Source: Dactylis glomerata (taxonomy: Eukaryota > Streptophyta > Magnoliopsida > Poales > Poaceae). From it: a DNA stretch of 64,000 nt. The notes beneath the pieces were generated by a model. It searched no databases, was not told the origin of the DNA, and saw only the letters and a list, made by a program, of their open reading frames with translations. The stretch's first letter is position 1, and each line of letters opens with the position of its first letter. Of this stretch, positions 21,677 to 34,630 are shown piece by piece. The translations under genes were made by a program, and so were the position numbers. The DNA is taken from NCBI GenBank assembly GCA_007115705.1, contig QXEO01000339.1, positions 7,652,518-7,716,517 of the forward strand, in the 5' to 3' direction.

Positions 21677-24572
21677 AGAAAAGCACTCTTGGGAGATAAC
21701 CCAATGTTTTCTTTTCAGTACTTTTTCTTTTATTTGAGTCTTGGAAGTCATTACTACTGTAATGACCGCTCCTTATCTTGTTTATTTCGTTTTTGTGCCA
21801 AGAGAAGCCTCTAATTTGAGTGAGGTAAAGATTTGGGGAAACTGCTGTCCTGAAACTGTTTTCGGTGCTGCACCGTAAAAATTCGTGAAAATTCTCTGTT
21901 TATCTTTTGGACCTCCCATGTCTTGTGCATATGCCCCAGGTTATATCCAAACTTTTCTTAGTTGAACACTTTTTGATTTGAGCAACGGAAAATCCCTCAA
22001 AAATTCGTCCTTTGTCAGCTGTTCAGTTTTGACAGATTTCTGCCAATATTCGTTTTTGCCACTTTATCGCTTTTTTTTGAGTTCTTTTTTATCATGGAAC
22101 TCTTGTGGAAGTTGCTACAGTAGTATATACTTTATATGTGGTGGTTTTGGGTTGAAACCTGAAGTTAAAAGAGGGTTGAATATATTTTATGCTTACACTA
22201 ATGTTGCTAATAGAATTGTGTTTAGTCTTGTATGAAGGAAGTTTTCAAGTGTAGGGATTGGAGAATGATGAGATGAGTTGAAGAATGGACAAAAGCTCAA
22301 GCTTGGGGATGCCCAGCACCCCAAGAAATATCCAAGAAGTACAAGCGTCAAAGCTTGGGGATGCCCCCGAGGCACCCCTTCTTCATCGGCAAAAATCAGG
22401 TCACCTTTCAAAACACTATATTTTTATTGCTTCATGCACTATGTGTTTTTCTTGGAGCGTCAGTTGTTTTAGTTTTCTTAGTTGGTTTGTTTAGTTTGTT
22501 TGCTGCAATAAATGGTTGGACCCCAACAAATTCCCTTTGGAGGAGATGTACTCGTTTTCATTTGCAAAGAACGCTCTAGTTTTCACTCTTATTTAAAATC
22601 GAGCGTTCTACTTTTTCTGCTACTGCTTTTGGTTTTCGTTTTCGCCTTGATTCGCGTTCAGATCTTTTCATATCTTTTCATCAAGGTGTATTTTTGCCTC
22701 TGGACTTTATTGGTTTTCATCAAAAGAGGTATCTTTAAAAATTTCAAATGGTGTTGGAAAAGAGAAAAAGCTTTGTGCAAAATAGTGGTACAAGAAGGAG
22801 CTTGTGTAGACTGCGGCTTAGGCTTTTTCATGTCATGCTAGATGTCTTTTTGATAGTATGCTTAGTGGTTTTGCTGTAGCATGACTTGTCTCAAATAACT
22901 GAGATTGCTTAATGAGCCTTTGAAAAAATCATGCGTTGTTTTTATTGTATGGAAGCATTATTTTGGTTTTCTCCTTGATGCTTTATTTGGGTTGACTTGG
23001 CGCATGCTCACACATGTTAGACTCTTACAAAGTCGCCAATAGCCTTCATGATCATTTAGTTTTTGACTTTTGATGCCATCGTATGCTTCTTTTAATGTCG
23101 CTTTGTCGCTTTGCATGATTATGGCCATTATTGCTCTCTTAGTTGGTCGCTCCCAGTCTTTTGCTAGCCCTCGCCTTGTACTGAGTATGAGCTCTACTCG
23201 TGCATCCAACTCCTAAAAGCCAAGTTTTCCATTGTGTCCACCATACATACCTACTAGCAATTTGCTATTCCAAGTAAATTTGACTTGCTTTCATATTCTC
23301 TTCAAATTAAACTCTTACCAGTGTTATGCGAAATTCGGTCAGTAAAGCTCTCACGAACCGGAAGGCACACTTTACTTTTTCTTGTTCTTAAAATTTTGAC
23401 ATTGTGGTCTCTTATGCTGAGTTGTTATGCTTGCAAGTTGTAAGTTGGATTCTAGCCCAGCCATGCTGTCATGGGCAAGCTTTCAACATTGCACATCTTA
23501 ATTGAGTTGATATCGTGATCTTTTGTTTATGGATGCCCGCGGTGTGAAATGAATTGGGAATCTTGTAGGGATCATGGAGTTTGTATATGTGTTAGGGAAA
23601 CGCCGGGCCGCCAATCTAAGCTATGCATAATTCATGGTGGAAATTTGCAGCATACCCATGGTGAACATTCGACGACGCATCTCACAATAAAAAGCTAAAC
23701 AATATAGCAAATAAAAGAGATGTCAAGGTGTTCATTGTCTGCTTGTCCTGTCATTTTGGTGTGGGCTTGTTCCATGTCATCGGGCACGGAGGTACCCCAT
23801 TGGCGGTTCTCAATGATATGCATATACTTACAATGACAAGAGCCTTTCTTGGGACTCTAAGTAAAGTAGCATGAGGTTTGGGTACTCGTATTCACGGGAC
23901 ACGAAGTTTTCAACTTATGATTTGTCAAGCATATGCATCATAATTGTTCTCGCATTAACTTTAACCATTCAAGATGCTTATGATGGGGGCAATGAGAGCT
24001 CAAAGCCGGTAAGTACCATAATTTTTGAAGGTTATAAAACTTGCAATCACTGCTTCCCTCTGCGAAGGGCCTTTCTTTTACTTTTATGTTGAGTCACCAC
24101 CTTCTTTCTTTATGCACCATTAAGAGAGCATAGTTGTCATTCTTAGTGTGATATGCATTGTCCCAAAGTTCATTGATTGACTCATATTGTTGGTTTCACT
24201 TGTTCTTAAATTATTTGTATCTAGTCGCCCTCTTAAACTTTGAGGTGTCCTATGCATTTATGTTTTGCTCTCCATGAAGGACAAGCTGAAAACCACTTGT
24301 ATGTTTTTCCTTATGATTTGAATACACGTTTGACTTTCATTGTTTCATTATCACGATCTTTTGTTTGTGTTCATTTGCATGTTTACAACATGGTTGCTAA
24401 GTTCTTATTGTCATGATTATATCTTCATGCCATGTTTTAAGTTCTATTGATCCCAGCTCACCAATGCTTACATATATGATCAAGATTGTGTAGGTGCATG
24501 TCACCTCAAAAATTATTCTTTTGTTATCACTTACCTACTCGAGGACGAGCAGGAGTTAAGCTTGGGGATGCT
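21677..24572 (+). other. Non-coding internal region of element X
   Basis: About 2.9 kb with no credible gene; large parts match the element Y interior on the other strand. AAGCTTGGGGATGC occurs near 22300, near 22352 and at the 3' end (24559-24571), the last in polypurine-tract position. Confidence 0.75.
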
Positions 24573-26270
24573 TGATACGTCTCAAACGTATCTATAATTT
24601 TTGATGCTCCATGCTTCGTTTTACACCATTTGCCTATTGTTTCGTTACACTTAGTGGCATTTTTATACACTTTCCGGAACTAACCTATTAACGAAGTGCC
24701 ACAGTGCCAGTTTCCTGTTTTCTGCTATTTTTGTGTTTCAGAAGTGATACACAGGAAATATTCTCGGAATTGGACGAAACAAGTTCCTGAAGTCATATTT
24801 CACCGGGGAGCTCCCAAACATCCGAAGACCTGACGGAGGGGGGCCACGTGGCCCCCACACACAGGGGCGGCGCGGCCTGGCCCCTGGCCGCGCCACCACC
24901 TTGTGAGGCCGCGTGGCTCCACCTCTGACATCGCCCCTTCGCCTATATATACCCCCAGACGAGAAAAACCTAAGTCCCCGATCAGTTTTTCAGAATACAT
25001 CGCGATCCGCCGCCGCCGTCGACCCGAAGATCGGGAGGGTCCAGAAGCTCTTCCCGGCACCCTGCCGGAGAGGGGAATCGCCACCGGAGGTCTCCTTCAT
25101 CGCCATGACTGCCTCCGGAGTGATGAGTGAGTAGTCTACCTTGGACTATGGGTCCATAGCAGTAGCTAGATGGTTGTCTTCTCCACCATGTGCTTCGTGT
25201 TTAGATCTCATGAGCTGCCATACATGATTGAGATCACTGTTATGTAATTCTATGATGTTGGTTTGTTGGGATCCGATGAATATTGGTGTTTATGATTAAG
25301 TTGCTGTACTGAATTATATCTTTTGTTATCTCTATGTTGTTTATGATCTTGCATGCTCTCCATTGTTAGTAGCTATCTTGGCCGAGTAGTTGCTAGTGAC
25401 TCCAAGAGGGGGTATTTATGCTCGATAGTGGGTTCATGCCTCTATTTCACCTGGGGGAGTGACAGAAACCTCTAAGGTGGTAGATGTGTTGTTGCTACTA
25501 GGGAGAAAACAACATTCATATGCTCAAGGGCATATGCTTTGTTTACATTGCACACTTTGCTTAATGCAAGTATCTGTTGTTCGCAACTTAATACTTCTAG
25601 GGTGTTCGGATGATATCCCCGGGGGTGGATTATTAGTCATAGATGCAGCTGGATGGTGGTCTATGTATTTTGTTGTAATGCCCAGAGTAAATCTCATAGT
25701 GATCTTCTTGACATAACACGTTAGCTCTATTCTATCAATTGCCCAACTGTAATTTGTTTACCCAGCATGTTATTTTATCTATGGAGAGACACCACTAGTG
25801 AACTGTGGACCCCGGTCCTATTTTAATCATATTGCAATCAACTGTTTACTTTTCCCGCACTGTTTACTTTACTCGCATACTATATTGTTTTCCACTCGAT
25901 ACACTCATAACCTTTGTTTCAAGCAAACCGGTGAGATTGACAACCTCATCGCAAGTTGGGAACAAAGTATTTGTTTGTGTGTGTGCAGGTTCCACGTTGC
26001 AGCTAGCAAGCAAAGCTTGGACGAGGCGCCACATATAAATTGTCTGCTGCTGTCGCAAGCTAGCAAACATCACCTTCAGTCGTCATCGCCTCTCTTCTCC
26101 TGATCGATATTAAACCTTGGTTTCTTAACTGAGGGAAAACTTGCTGCTACACTCATCATACCTTCCTCTTGGGGTTCCCAACGGGCTGGTCAAGCACCAC
26201 GCACAAGGACGTCTGCTTCCACATCAACTAGGCATCAGCTCTTTTCTGACGCCATCACCACCAAGTAGCA
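24573..26270 (+). repeat. 3' LTR of element X
   Basis: 1698 bp, TGATACGTCTCAAACG...CACCAAGTAGCA. A TATATATA box is at 24944-24951. Its first part resembles the LTR of element Y; its distal part does not. Confidence 0.88.
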
Positions 26271-26275
26271 GTGAT

Positions 26276-26362
26276 TACCACCATGCTATTTGGGTTCCCA
26301 AGACCCTTGTGACTAACAAGAAAGGACCCATTAGAACATGGGTACCTAAGACAAAGGCTTAA
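26276..26362 (+). pseudogene. C-terminal end of Copia gag after element X
   Basis: After one copy of the GTGAT duplication the gag frame resumes (HHAIWVPK, then RTWVPKTKA) and stops with TAA at 26360-26362. Pol then begins in another frame. The frame joins exactly if the insertion and one duplication are removed. Confidence 0.75.
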
Positions 26363-26372
26363 CTTATTGTAG

Positions 26373-28017
26373 GTATGTTCTTCCGGTGGATCAACATGGC
26401 TTATTGATAGCGGGTGCTCCGCACATATGATCGGAAGCAAAGAAGTACTTGATGATTTAAAATATCAACTTCTCAAGATATCTCAAGTTACAATTGGTGA
26501 TGGCTCCGAACTTAAGGTATTGGGACATGGCAAGGTGGTCATTTCTCCGGATGCATCCATTGAGAAAGTCCTCCTTGTTGAGTCCCTTGGTTATAATTTA
26601 CTTTCCGTTTTGCAACTTTGTGGGTGCAACTTTACAGTTGTCTTTGGTCGATATCATGTGCTTATCCTTCACACCATTTCTCTTAAAGTAGCCTTTGTTG
26701 GATTTGTGGAAAACCGTATGTATGTAGTGGATTTCTCGAAAGAAACTACACACATAGCCACAAGTCTAATGGCTAAATCCGACGTGGGTTGGCTTTGGCA
26801 CCACCGGCTAGGCCATGTTGGTATGAGAAACTTACAATCTCTTGTGAAGGGTGAGCATGTGCAAGGACTAACAAATGTAAATTTCTCCAAAGACCGTCCT
26901 TGTAGCTCTTGTGTTGCAGGAAAAATGCATGAGAAGAACCACCCTAAAGTGACCATCATCACCACCTCGAGGCCCTTTGAACTTATTCATATGGATCTTT
27001 TTGGGCCTCCCACCTATGATAGTCTTGGAGGAAAGAAATATTGCTTGGTAATTATCGATGATTATACAAGATACACTTGGACCTTCTATATCAAGAAGAA
27101 GACCGAAGTCCAAAGAATATTCATTGATTGGGCTACTCAAGTGCAACGCCAATATGAAACAACTATCTTGGCAATAAGGAGTGACAATGGAACCGAGTTC
27201 AAAAACTACACCATGGATGAATTCTTGAGTATTGAGGGTATTAGACATCAATATTCCGCTGTGTATACCCCTCAACAAAATGGTGTGGTAGAGAGGAAGA
27301 ACCGTACTCTTATTGATATGGCAAGAACAATGTTGGCCGAATTCAAATCTCCCTATAACTTTTGGGCAGAAGCCATCAACACCGCTTGTCACTTGTCCAA
27401 CCGGCTCTACCTCCGTCCTTACATGAACAAGACTTCATATGAACTCCTTGTCGGTAAAAAGCCCACTCTCTCATATGTTAAAGTATTTGGTTGCAAATGC
27501 CAAGTTTACATTAAGGGTTCTAAATTACCAAAATTCGAGCCTAAGAATTTTGAAGGCATATTTGTTGGTTATGCCAAGGATTCCCATACTTATAGGATCT
27601 ACAACATATCCACCGGGTGTGTTGAAGAGTCTATGAATGTGGTGTTCCATGAGGATAATGGCTCCCAAGTGGGGCAAATTGATCTTGATGATGTAGGTGA
27701 TGAGCCCTCCTCCATAGCCATAGGAAGAATGGGTATAGGTCCACTTATACCCGTTGAGGAACCCCTTGTGGCGAAGGACATGGACTCAAGCTCTACGCAA
27801 GTGGAGCCCTGTATATCGACCATTGATCAAACGGCAAACCAAGAACAAGAACAAGACCTTCAAATTGATACCAACCATCAAGACAATGATCAAGACACAA
27901 CAAATGATATTGATGGACAAGAAATTGGTGAAGCTTCACCAAGAACTCCAATCCATTCTCAAATTGATCCTTGTCAAGATGATGGAGATGATGAAGATGT
28001 TCCTCCAAATGAGAGAC
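26373..28017 (+). pseudogene. Copia pol, protease and integrase part, split by element Y
   Basis: Open in a different frame from gag, beginning after TAG at 26370-26372. Protease active site DSGCSAHM is at about 26406. The GAG-pre-integrase zinc finger HHRLGHVGMRNL...CSSC lies near 26800-26920. The integrase core shows the DDE residues: D in HMDLFGP (about 26990), D in RSDNGTEFKN (about 27180), E in QQNGVVERKN (about 27290). The frame is cut at 28017 by element Y and continues in frame at 34631. Gag and pol are separated by a stop and frame change; whether this is recoding or decay is unclear. Confidence 0.88.
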
Positions 28018-29553
28018 TGATGTCTACGCACTTCTATTCTTGTAGACACTTGTTGGGCCTCCAAGTGCAGAGGTTTGTAGAACAGCAGCAAGTTTCCCTT
28101 AAGTGGATCACCCAAGGTTTATCGAACTCAGGGAGGTTAGAGGTCAAAGATATCCCTCTCAAGCAACCCTGCAATTACGATACAGAAAGTCTCTTGTGTC
28201 CCCAACACACCCAATACACTTGTCAAATGTATAGATGCACTAGTTCGGTGAAGAGATAGTGAAATACAAGTGGTATAGATGATTATAAGTAGCAAACGTG
28301 ATGTGAAATAAATATCGCTGCGAGCAAACAAGTAACAAAATAGCAAGTAAACGGTGCGCAATGCTTGGAAACAAGGCCTAGGGATCATACTTTCACTAGT
28401 GGACACACTCCCAACAATATAACATGATTGAACAAGTAACTTCTCTTGCTAAGGTACTCTGAATTACTCTCCTATTGAATAACACTAATCATCGCGTAGT
28501 GGCTACAGAAGCACCCCTTAAAGTTCATCAAGTACTTGACAAACACCACTCATAGCGATAAACAAATCAGATCACAACTCAAGATAGAAATCATTGCAAC
28601 TTAAACCAAGTACTAACACGGTGCACACACTGTCAACTTTACACCATGAAAGGAGGAATAGATCACTCAAACTATCATAGCAATAATTATTCTCATAATC
28701 CACAAGGGATCACAATCATAGCCTAAACCAAGTACCACCATGATGCACGCACTGTCACCGTTACACCATAACAGGAGGAATAGATTACTTTAATAATATT
28801 ACTAGAGTACACAAAATATCTGAATAATAACATGTACTTGTTCAACATGATACAAAGCTCACGATCACATAAAGATCACATCATGGGAGAGAGAGGTGAA
28901 CCACATAGCTACCGGTAGAGCCCTCAGCCCCGGGGATGAACTACTCCCTCCTCATCATAGGAGACAGCAAGGTTGATGGAGATGGCGGTGAGGTCGATGG
29001 AGACGGCGAAGACGGCGATGGAGACCGATGGAGATGGCTCCGGGGGCACTTCCCCGTCCCGGCAGGGTGCCGGAACAGAGACTTCTATCCCCCAAAATTC
29101 GTCGGCGACGGCGGCGGAGCTGCGGAACTCTTTCTGGAAATCTGATCGGGGGGTTAGGTTTTTCCGTCCCGAGGCTTCTTATAGGCGAAGGGGCATCGAG
29201 AGAGGGCAGCCAGGGGCTCCTCACACATGGGTGGCGCGGCCAGGGCCTGGGCCGCGCCACCCCTGTGTGAGGGCAGCCTCTGGCCCCTCTCCTTCCTCTC
29301 TTTGGATGTCTGGATGCTCTCGGGAAAAATAAGACTTCTGGCTTTTGTTTCGTCCAATTCCGAGAATATTTCCTGTGTATCACTCTGAAACACAAAAACA
29401 GCAGAAAACAGGGAACTGGCACTGTGGCATCTTGTCAATAGGTTAGTTCCGAAAATCGTATAAAAATGCCACGAAGTGTAACGAAACAGTAGGCAAATGG
29501 TGTAAAAACAAGCATGGAGCATCAAAAATTATGGATACGTTGGAGACGTATCA
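28018..29553 (-). repeat. 3' LTR of element Y
   Basis: 1536 bp, same length as the other LTR. Differences cluster in the first 300 bp and around 29060-29320. Confidence 0.92.
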
Positions 29554-32133
29554 GCATCCCCAAGCTTAACTCCTGCTCGTCCTCGAGTAGGTAAGTGATA
29601 ACAAAAGAGATAATTTTTGAGGTGACATGCACCATCACAAACTTGATCATATATGTAAGCATTTGTGAGCTGGGATCATAAGAACTTAAAACATTGGCAT
29701 GAAAGATATAATCATGATAATAGAACTTAGCAACCATGTTGTAAACATGCAAATGAACACAAACAAAAGATCATGATAATGAAACAATGAAAGTCAAACG
29801 TGTGTTCAAATCATAAGGAAAAACATACAAATGGTTTTCAGCTTGTCCTTCATGGAGAGCAAAACATAAATGCATAGGACACCTCAAAGTTTAAGAGGGT
29901 GACTAGATACAAATAATTTAAGAACAAGTGAAACCAACAATATGAGTCAATCAATGAACCTTGGGACAATGCATATCACACTAAGAATGACAACTATGCT
30001 CTCTTAATGGTGCATAAAGAAAGAAGGTGGTGACTCAACATAAAAGTAAAAGAAAGGCCCTTCGCAGAGGGAAGCAGTGATTTAGCATGTGCTAGAGCTT
30101 TTTATTTTGTAAAACAGAGATAAAAACTTGATTTTGAGAGGTGATTGTCTTTGTCAACGACTGGCAATGGGGTTCTTACTATCTTCCATACAAAAATGAA
30201 GCAAGTTTTTGAGAGAGAGATTGGCAATTTTGTGCTCTTTTTATAAAACTTGGCACTCCTCCCCACCTTTTTTCCTTTCACAAACCATGGCTAACCGATT
30301 CCATCGGGTGCCCACCAACATTCACATACCATGGAGGAGTGCCTTTTTTCTTTTCTTCTCTTTTTTTTCTTTTTTGGAATAAGCAATATGGAAGATAGCA
30401 AATCCGACCACTACGTCCCCATGAGCTGAAAACAGTGTCACAAAACGAGAAGTATTTTGAAGGTTTTTGAAAGGTAGCACATGAAAATTTTACTTTGGAA
30501 TGGCTTAAAAATACCATGCATAGGAATTTATAGTGGACACAATGGAAAACTTGGCTTTTAGGAGTTGGATGCACGAGTAGAGCTCATACTCAGTACAAGG
30601 TGAGGGCTAGCAAAAGACTGGGAGCGACCAACTAAGAGAGCAATAATGGCCATAATCATGCAAAGCGACAAAGCGACATTAAAAGAAGCATACGATGGCA
30701 TCAAAAGTCAAAAACTAAATGATCATGAAGGCTAATGGCGACTTTGGAAGAGTCTAACATGTGTGAGCATGCGCCAAGTCAACCCAAATAAAGCATCAAG
30801 GAGAAAACCAAAATAATGCTTCCATACAATAAAAACAACGCATGATTTTTTCAAAGGCTCATTAAGCAATCTCAGTTATTTGAGACAAGTCATGCTACAG
30901 CAAAACCACTAAGCATACTATCAAAAAGACATCAAGCATGACATGAAAAAGCCTAAGCCGCAGTCTACACAAGCTCCTTCTTGTACCACTATTTTGCACA
31001 AAGCTTTTTCTCTTTTCCAACACCATTTGAAATTTTTAAAGATACCTCTTTTGATGAAAACCAATAAAGATCAGAGGCAAAAATACACCTTGATGAAAAG
31101 ATACGACAAGATCTGAATGCAAATCAAGGCGAAAACGAAAACCAAAAGCAGTAGCAGAAAAAGAGAACACTCGTTGAAACGATAAGAGTGAAAAACGGAG
31201 TGTTCTTGGCAAATGAAAAAGCGAGTTCATCTCCTCCAAAAGAAACATGATGTGATCTAACCATTTATTACAGCAAACTAAACTAACTAAGAAAACTAAA
31301 ACAACTGACGCTCCAAGAAAAACACATAGTGCATGAAGCAATAAAAATATAGTGTTTTGAAAGGTGACCTGATTTTTGCCGATGAAGAAGGGGTGCCTCG
31401 GGGGCATCCCCAAGCTTTGACGCTTGTACTTTTTGGATATTTCTTGGGGTGATGCATGGGCATCCCCAAGCTTGAGCTTTTGTCCATTCTTCAACTCATC
31501 TCATCATTCTCCAATCCCTACACTTGAAAACTTCCTTCATACAAAACTAAACACAATTCTATTAACAACATTAGTGTAAGCATAAAATATATTCAACCTC
31601 TTTTAGCTTCAGGTTTCAACCCAAAACCACCACATATAAAGTATATACTACTGTAACAACTTCCACAAGAGTTCCATGATCAAAAAGAACTCAAAAGAAA
31701 GCGATAAAGCGGCAAACACAAATATTGGCAGAAATCTGTCAAAACTGAACAGCTGATAAAGGTCGAATTTTTGAGAGATTTTCTGTTCCTCAAATCAAAA
31801 AGTGTTCAACTAATAAAAGTTTGGATATAACCTGGGGCATATGCACAAGAAATCGCAGGTCCAAAAGATAAACAGAGAATTTTCACGAATTTTTACGGTG
31901 CAGCACCGAAAACAGTTTCAGGACAGCAATAACCCCAAATCTTTACCTCACTCAAATTAGAGGCTTCTCTTGGCACAAAAACGAAATAACAAGATAAGGA
32001 GCGGTCATTACGGTAGTAATGACTTCCAAGACTCAAATAAAAGAAAAAGTACTGAAAATAAAAGATTGGGTTATCTCCCAAGAGTGCTTTTCTTTAACGC
32101 CTTTGAGCTAGGCGCAGTAATTTGCAAAGATGC
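29554..32133 (-). other. Non-coding internal region of element Y
   Basis: About 2.6 kb without a credible gene. It carries GCATCCCCAAGCTT (minus-strand AAGCTTGGGGATGC) at 29554, near 31405 and near 31460, matching the three copies in element X. The block 30090-30540 differs from X. Confidence 0.75.
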
Positions 32134-32949
32134 TCATGTGGGCGCTATATAAGAGCTTGAAGCAAATGCGCCATATAGGAACTTAAAGCAATAGAGAGCA
32201 TCAAAAAGCAAATGTGAAAGACATTTATATCTGAACCACTTCCTATGCATAGGAATCTTGTAAGAAAATAAATCAACGAGGCACATAGTAGCAAGCATGG
32301 GTAGATAAAACAAGTGCCACTTCAAGGTTTGCAACATAAAGAGGGGAAATTTAATATTATTGAGGTCCATCAAACCATGTTTTCCTCTCTCATAATAACT
32401 TTCAGTAGCATCATGAATAGAACTAACAATATAACTATCACATAAAGCATCCCTATCATGAGCCACATGCATAAAAGAATTAATACTCACCACAGGAACA
32501 ATAGTAGTAGGAGCAGATTCAGCAGAATAATTATTCTCATCACCATAATCATCATAAATAGGAGGCATATTGTAATCATAACTAATTTTATCCTCAATAG
32601 TAGGTGAACTGAAAATATTATACTCATCATCACAAGCTAGATAACAGCTATTTCGCAAAGCATATTCATCAAACATATCATCATAAGAAGGAACATCACA
32701 TAGGGGAGATAAAATATCATCAGAGCAAACTTTCTCCACTAAAGCTGGGGAACTAAAAATATCATACTTAACAAAACTAGCTTCCCCAAGCTTAGACTTT
32801 TCTATAGCATTAGCAACAACGGTGTTCAAAGCATTCATACTAACAACACTATTAGCATGCAAATTAAGCTCCAAAGGTTTTTCAATTTTCTCTTCAAACA
32901 CTTCATATCTAAACTCAGGAAAAAGACTACAGAACTCTTTGTTTTCCAT
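32134..32949 (-). CDS. Element Y ORF: unknown protein sharing C-terminus with X ORF
   Basis: 271 residues from ATG at 32949, about 140 bp inside the 5' LTR. The N-terminal half has two related acidic segments (YDIFSSPALVEK and YNIFSSPTIEDK), so it contains an internal repeat. The C-terminal half has IHDATESYYERGKHG, then WHLFYLPMLATMCLVDLF and YKIPMHRKW, aligning with the X ORF end to end over about 75 residues. The frame is unbroken. No known retroelement domain is recognised. Conservation in two families whose N-termini differ suggests a functional C-terminal module; this is inference. Confidence 0.6.
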   Translation of the reverse strand: MENKEFCSLFPEFRYEVFEEKIEKPLELNLHANSVVSMNALNTVVANAIEKSKLGEASFVKYDIFSSPALVEKVCSDDILSPLCDVPSYDDMFDEYALRNSCYLACDDEYNIFSSPTIEDKISYDYNMPPIYDDYGDENNYSAESAPTTIVPVVSINSFMHVAHDRDALCDSYIVSSIHDATESYYERGKHGLMDLNNIKFPLFMLQTLKWHLFYLPMLATMCLVDLFSYKIPMHRKWFRYKCLSHLLFDALYCFKFLYGAFASSSYIAPT

Positions 32950-33061
32950 TAAGCCTAACTAGTGAAAATAAAAACAAGAAACAAAAAGATGTAACTGCAG
33001 AATCTAAAGGAAATAGCTCCGAGCACTCACACAGGAGGATGCGAGTACCTTTTACCTTACC

Positions 33062-33079
33062 TCCCCGGCAACGGCGCCA
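33062..33079 (-). promoter_or_regulatory. Primer-binding site of element Y
   Basis: On the minus strand TGGCGCCGTTGCCGGGGA, 10 bp inside the 5' LTR, identical to that of element X. Confidence 0.85.
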
Positions 33080-33089
33080 GAAAAGAGCT

Positions 33090-34625
33090 TGATGTCTACG
33101 CACTTCTATTCTTGTAGACACTTGTTGGGCCTCCAAGTGCAGAGGTTTGTAGAACAGCAGCAAGTTTCCCTTAAGTGGATCACCCAAGGTTTATCGAACT
33201 CAGGGAGGTTAGAGGTCAAAGCTATCCCTCTCAAGCAACCCTGCAATTACAATACAGAAAGTCTCTTGTGTCCCCAACACACCCAATACACTTGTCAAAT
33301 GTATAGGTGCACTAGTTCGGCGAAGAGATAGTGAAATACAAGTGGTATAGATGATTATAAGTAGCAAACGTGATGTGAAATAAATATCGCTGCGAGCAAA
33401 CAAGTAACAAAATAGCAAGTAAACGGTGCGCAATGCTTGGAAACAAGGCCTAGGGATCATACTTTCACTAGTGGACACACTCCCAACAATATAACATGAT
33501 TGAACAAGTAACTTCTCTTGCTAAGGTACTCTGAATTACTCTCCTATTGAATAACACTAATCATCGCGTAGTGGCTACAGAAGCACCCCTTAAAGTTCAT
33601 CAAGTACTTGACAAACACCACTCATAGCGATAAACAAATCAGATCACAACTCAAGATAGAAATCATTGCAACTTAAACCAAGTACTAACACGGTGCACAC
33701 ACTGTCAACTTTACACCATGAAAGGAGGAATAGATCACTCAAACTATCATAGCAATAATTATTCTCATAATCCACAAGGGATCACAATCATAGCCTAAAC
33801 CAAGTACCACCATGATGCACGCACTGTCACCGTTACACCATAACAGGAGGAATATATTACTTTAATAATATCACTAGAGTACACAAAATATCTGAATAAT
33901 AACATGTACTTGTTCAACATGATACAAAGCTCACGATCACATAAAGATCACATCATGGGAGAGAGAGGTGAACCACATAGCTACCGGTAGAGCCCTCAGC
34001 CCCGGGGATGAACTACTCCCTCCTCATCATAGGAGACAGCAAGGTTGATGGAGATGGCGGTGAGGTCGATGGAGACGGCGAAGACGGCGATGGAGACCGA
34101 TGGAGATGGCTCCGGGGGCACTTCCCCGTCCCAGCAGGGTGTCGGAATAGAGACTTCTGTCCCCCGAAATTCGTCGGCGACGGCGGCGGAGCTGCGGAAC
34201 TCTTTCTGGAAATCTGATCGGGGGGTTAGGTTTTTCCGTCCCGAGGCTTCTTATAGGCGAAGGGGCGTCGAGAGAGGGCAGCCAGGGGCTCCTCACACAT
34301 GGGTGGCGCGGCCAGGGCCTGGGCCGCGCCACCCCTGTGTGAGGGCAGCCTCTGGCCCCTCTCCTTCCTTTCTTTGGATGTCTGGATGCTCTCGGGAAAA
34401 ATAAGACTTCTGGCTTTTGTTTCGTCCAATTCCGAGAATATTTCCTGTGTATCACTCTGAAACACAAAAACAGCAGAAAACAGGGAACTGGCACTGTGGC
34501 ATCTTGTCAATAGGTTAGTTCCGAAAATCGTATAAAAATGCCACGAAGTGTAACGAAACAGTAGGCAAATGGTGTAAAAACAAGCATGGAGCATCAAAAA
34601 TTATGGATACGTTGGAGACGTATCA
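33090..34625 (-). repeat. 5' LTR of element Y
   Basis: 1536 bp. Read on -, a TATAAGAAG box lies at 34255-34247. Confidence 0.92.
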
Positions 34626-34630
34626 GAGAC

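Larger units (their letters stand above)
18101..26270 (+). mobile_element. Non-autonomous LTR element X inside Copia gag
   Basis: TGATACGTCTC at 18101, end AAGTAGCA at 26270, TSD GTGAT at 18096-18100 and 26271-26275. 3' LTR 24573-26270 (1698 bp). The 5' LTR region 18101-20492 is rearranged. The interior (20493-24572) has a primer site, one ORF of unknown function, a long non-coding part and a purine-rich end, with no gag or pol recognisable. This fits a LARD-like element mobilised in trans by a Gypsy element. Confidence 0.85.
28018..34625 (-). mobile_element. Non-autonomous LTR element Y inside Copia pol
   Basis: LTRs 28018-29553 and 33090-34625, both 1536 bp, TSD GAGAC at 28013-28017 and 34626-34630. 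Read on -, the LTR starts TGATACGTCTCC and ends GTAGACATCA. I count about 13 differences between LTRs (about 0.85%), so it is a young insertion. The interior has a primer site and one ORF of unknown function, no gag or pol. Much of the interior resembles element X. Confidence 0.92.

Noticed and set aside
26868..27392. 174-codon minus-strand ORF
   Set aside because: Antisense shadow of the Copia integrase domain.
28955..29525. ORFs of 119-155 codons duplicated at 34027-34597
   Set aside because: They lie in the two LTRs of element Y and are therefore duplicated with it; antisense GC-rich LTR sequence.
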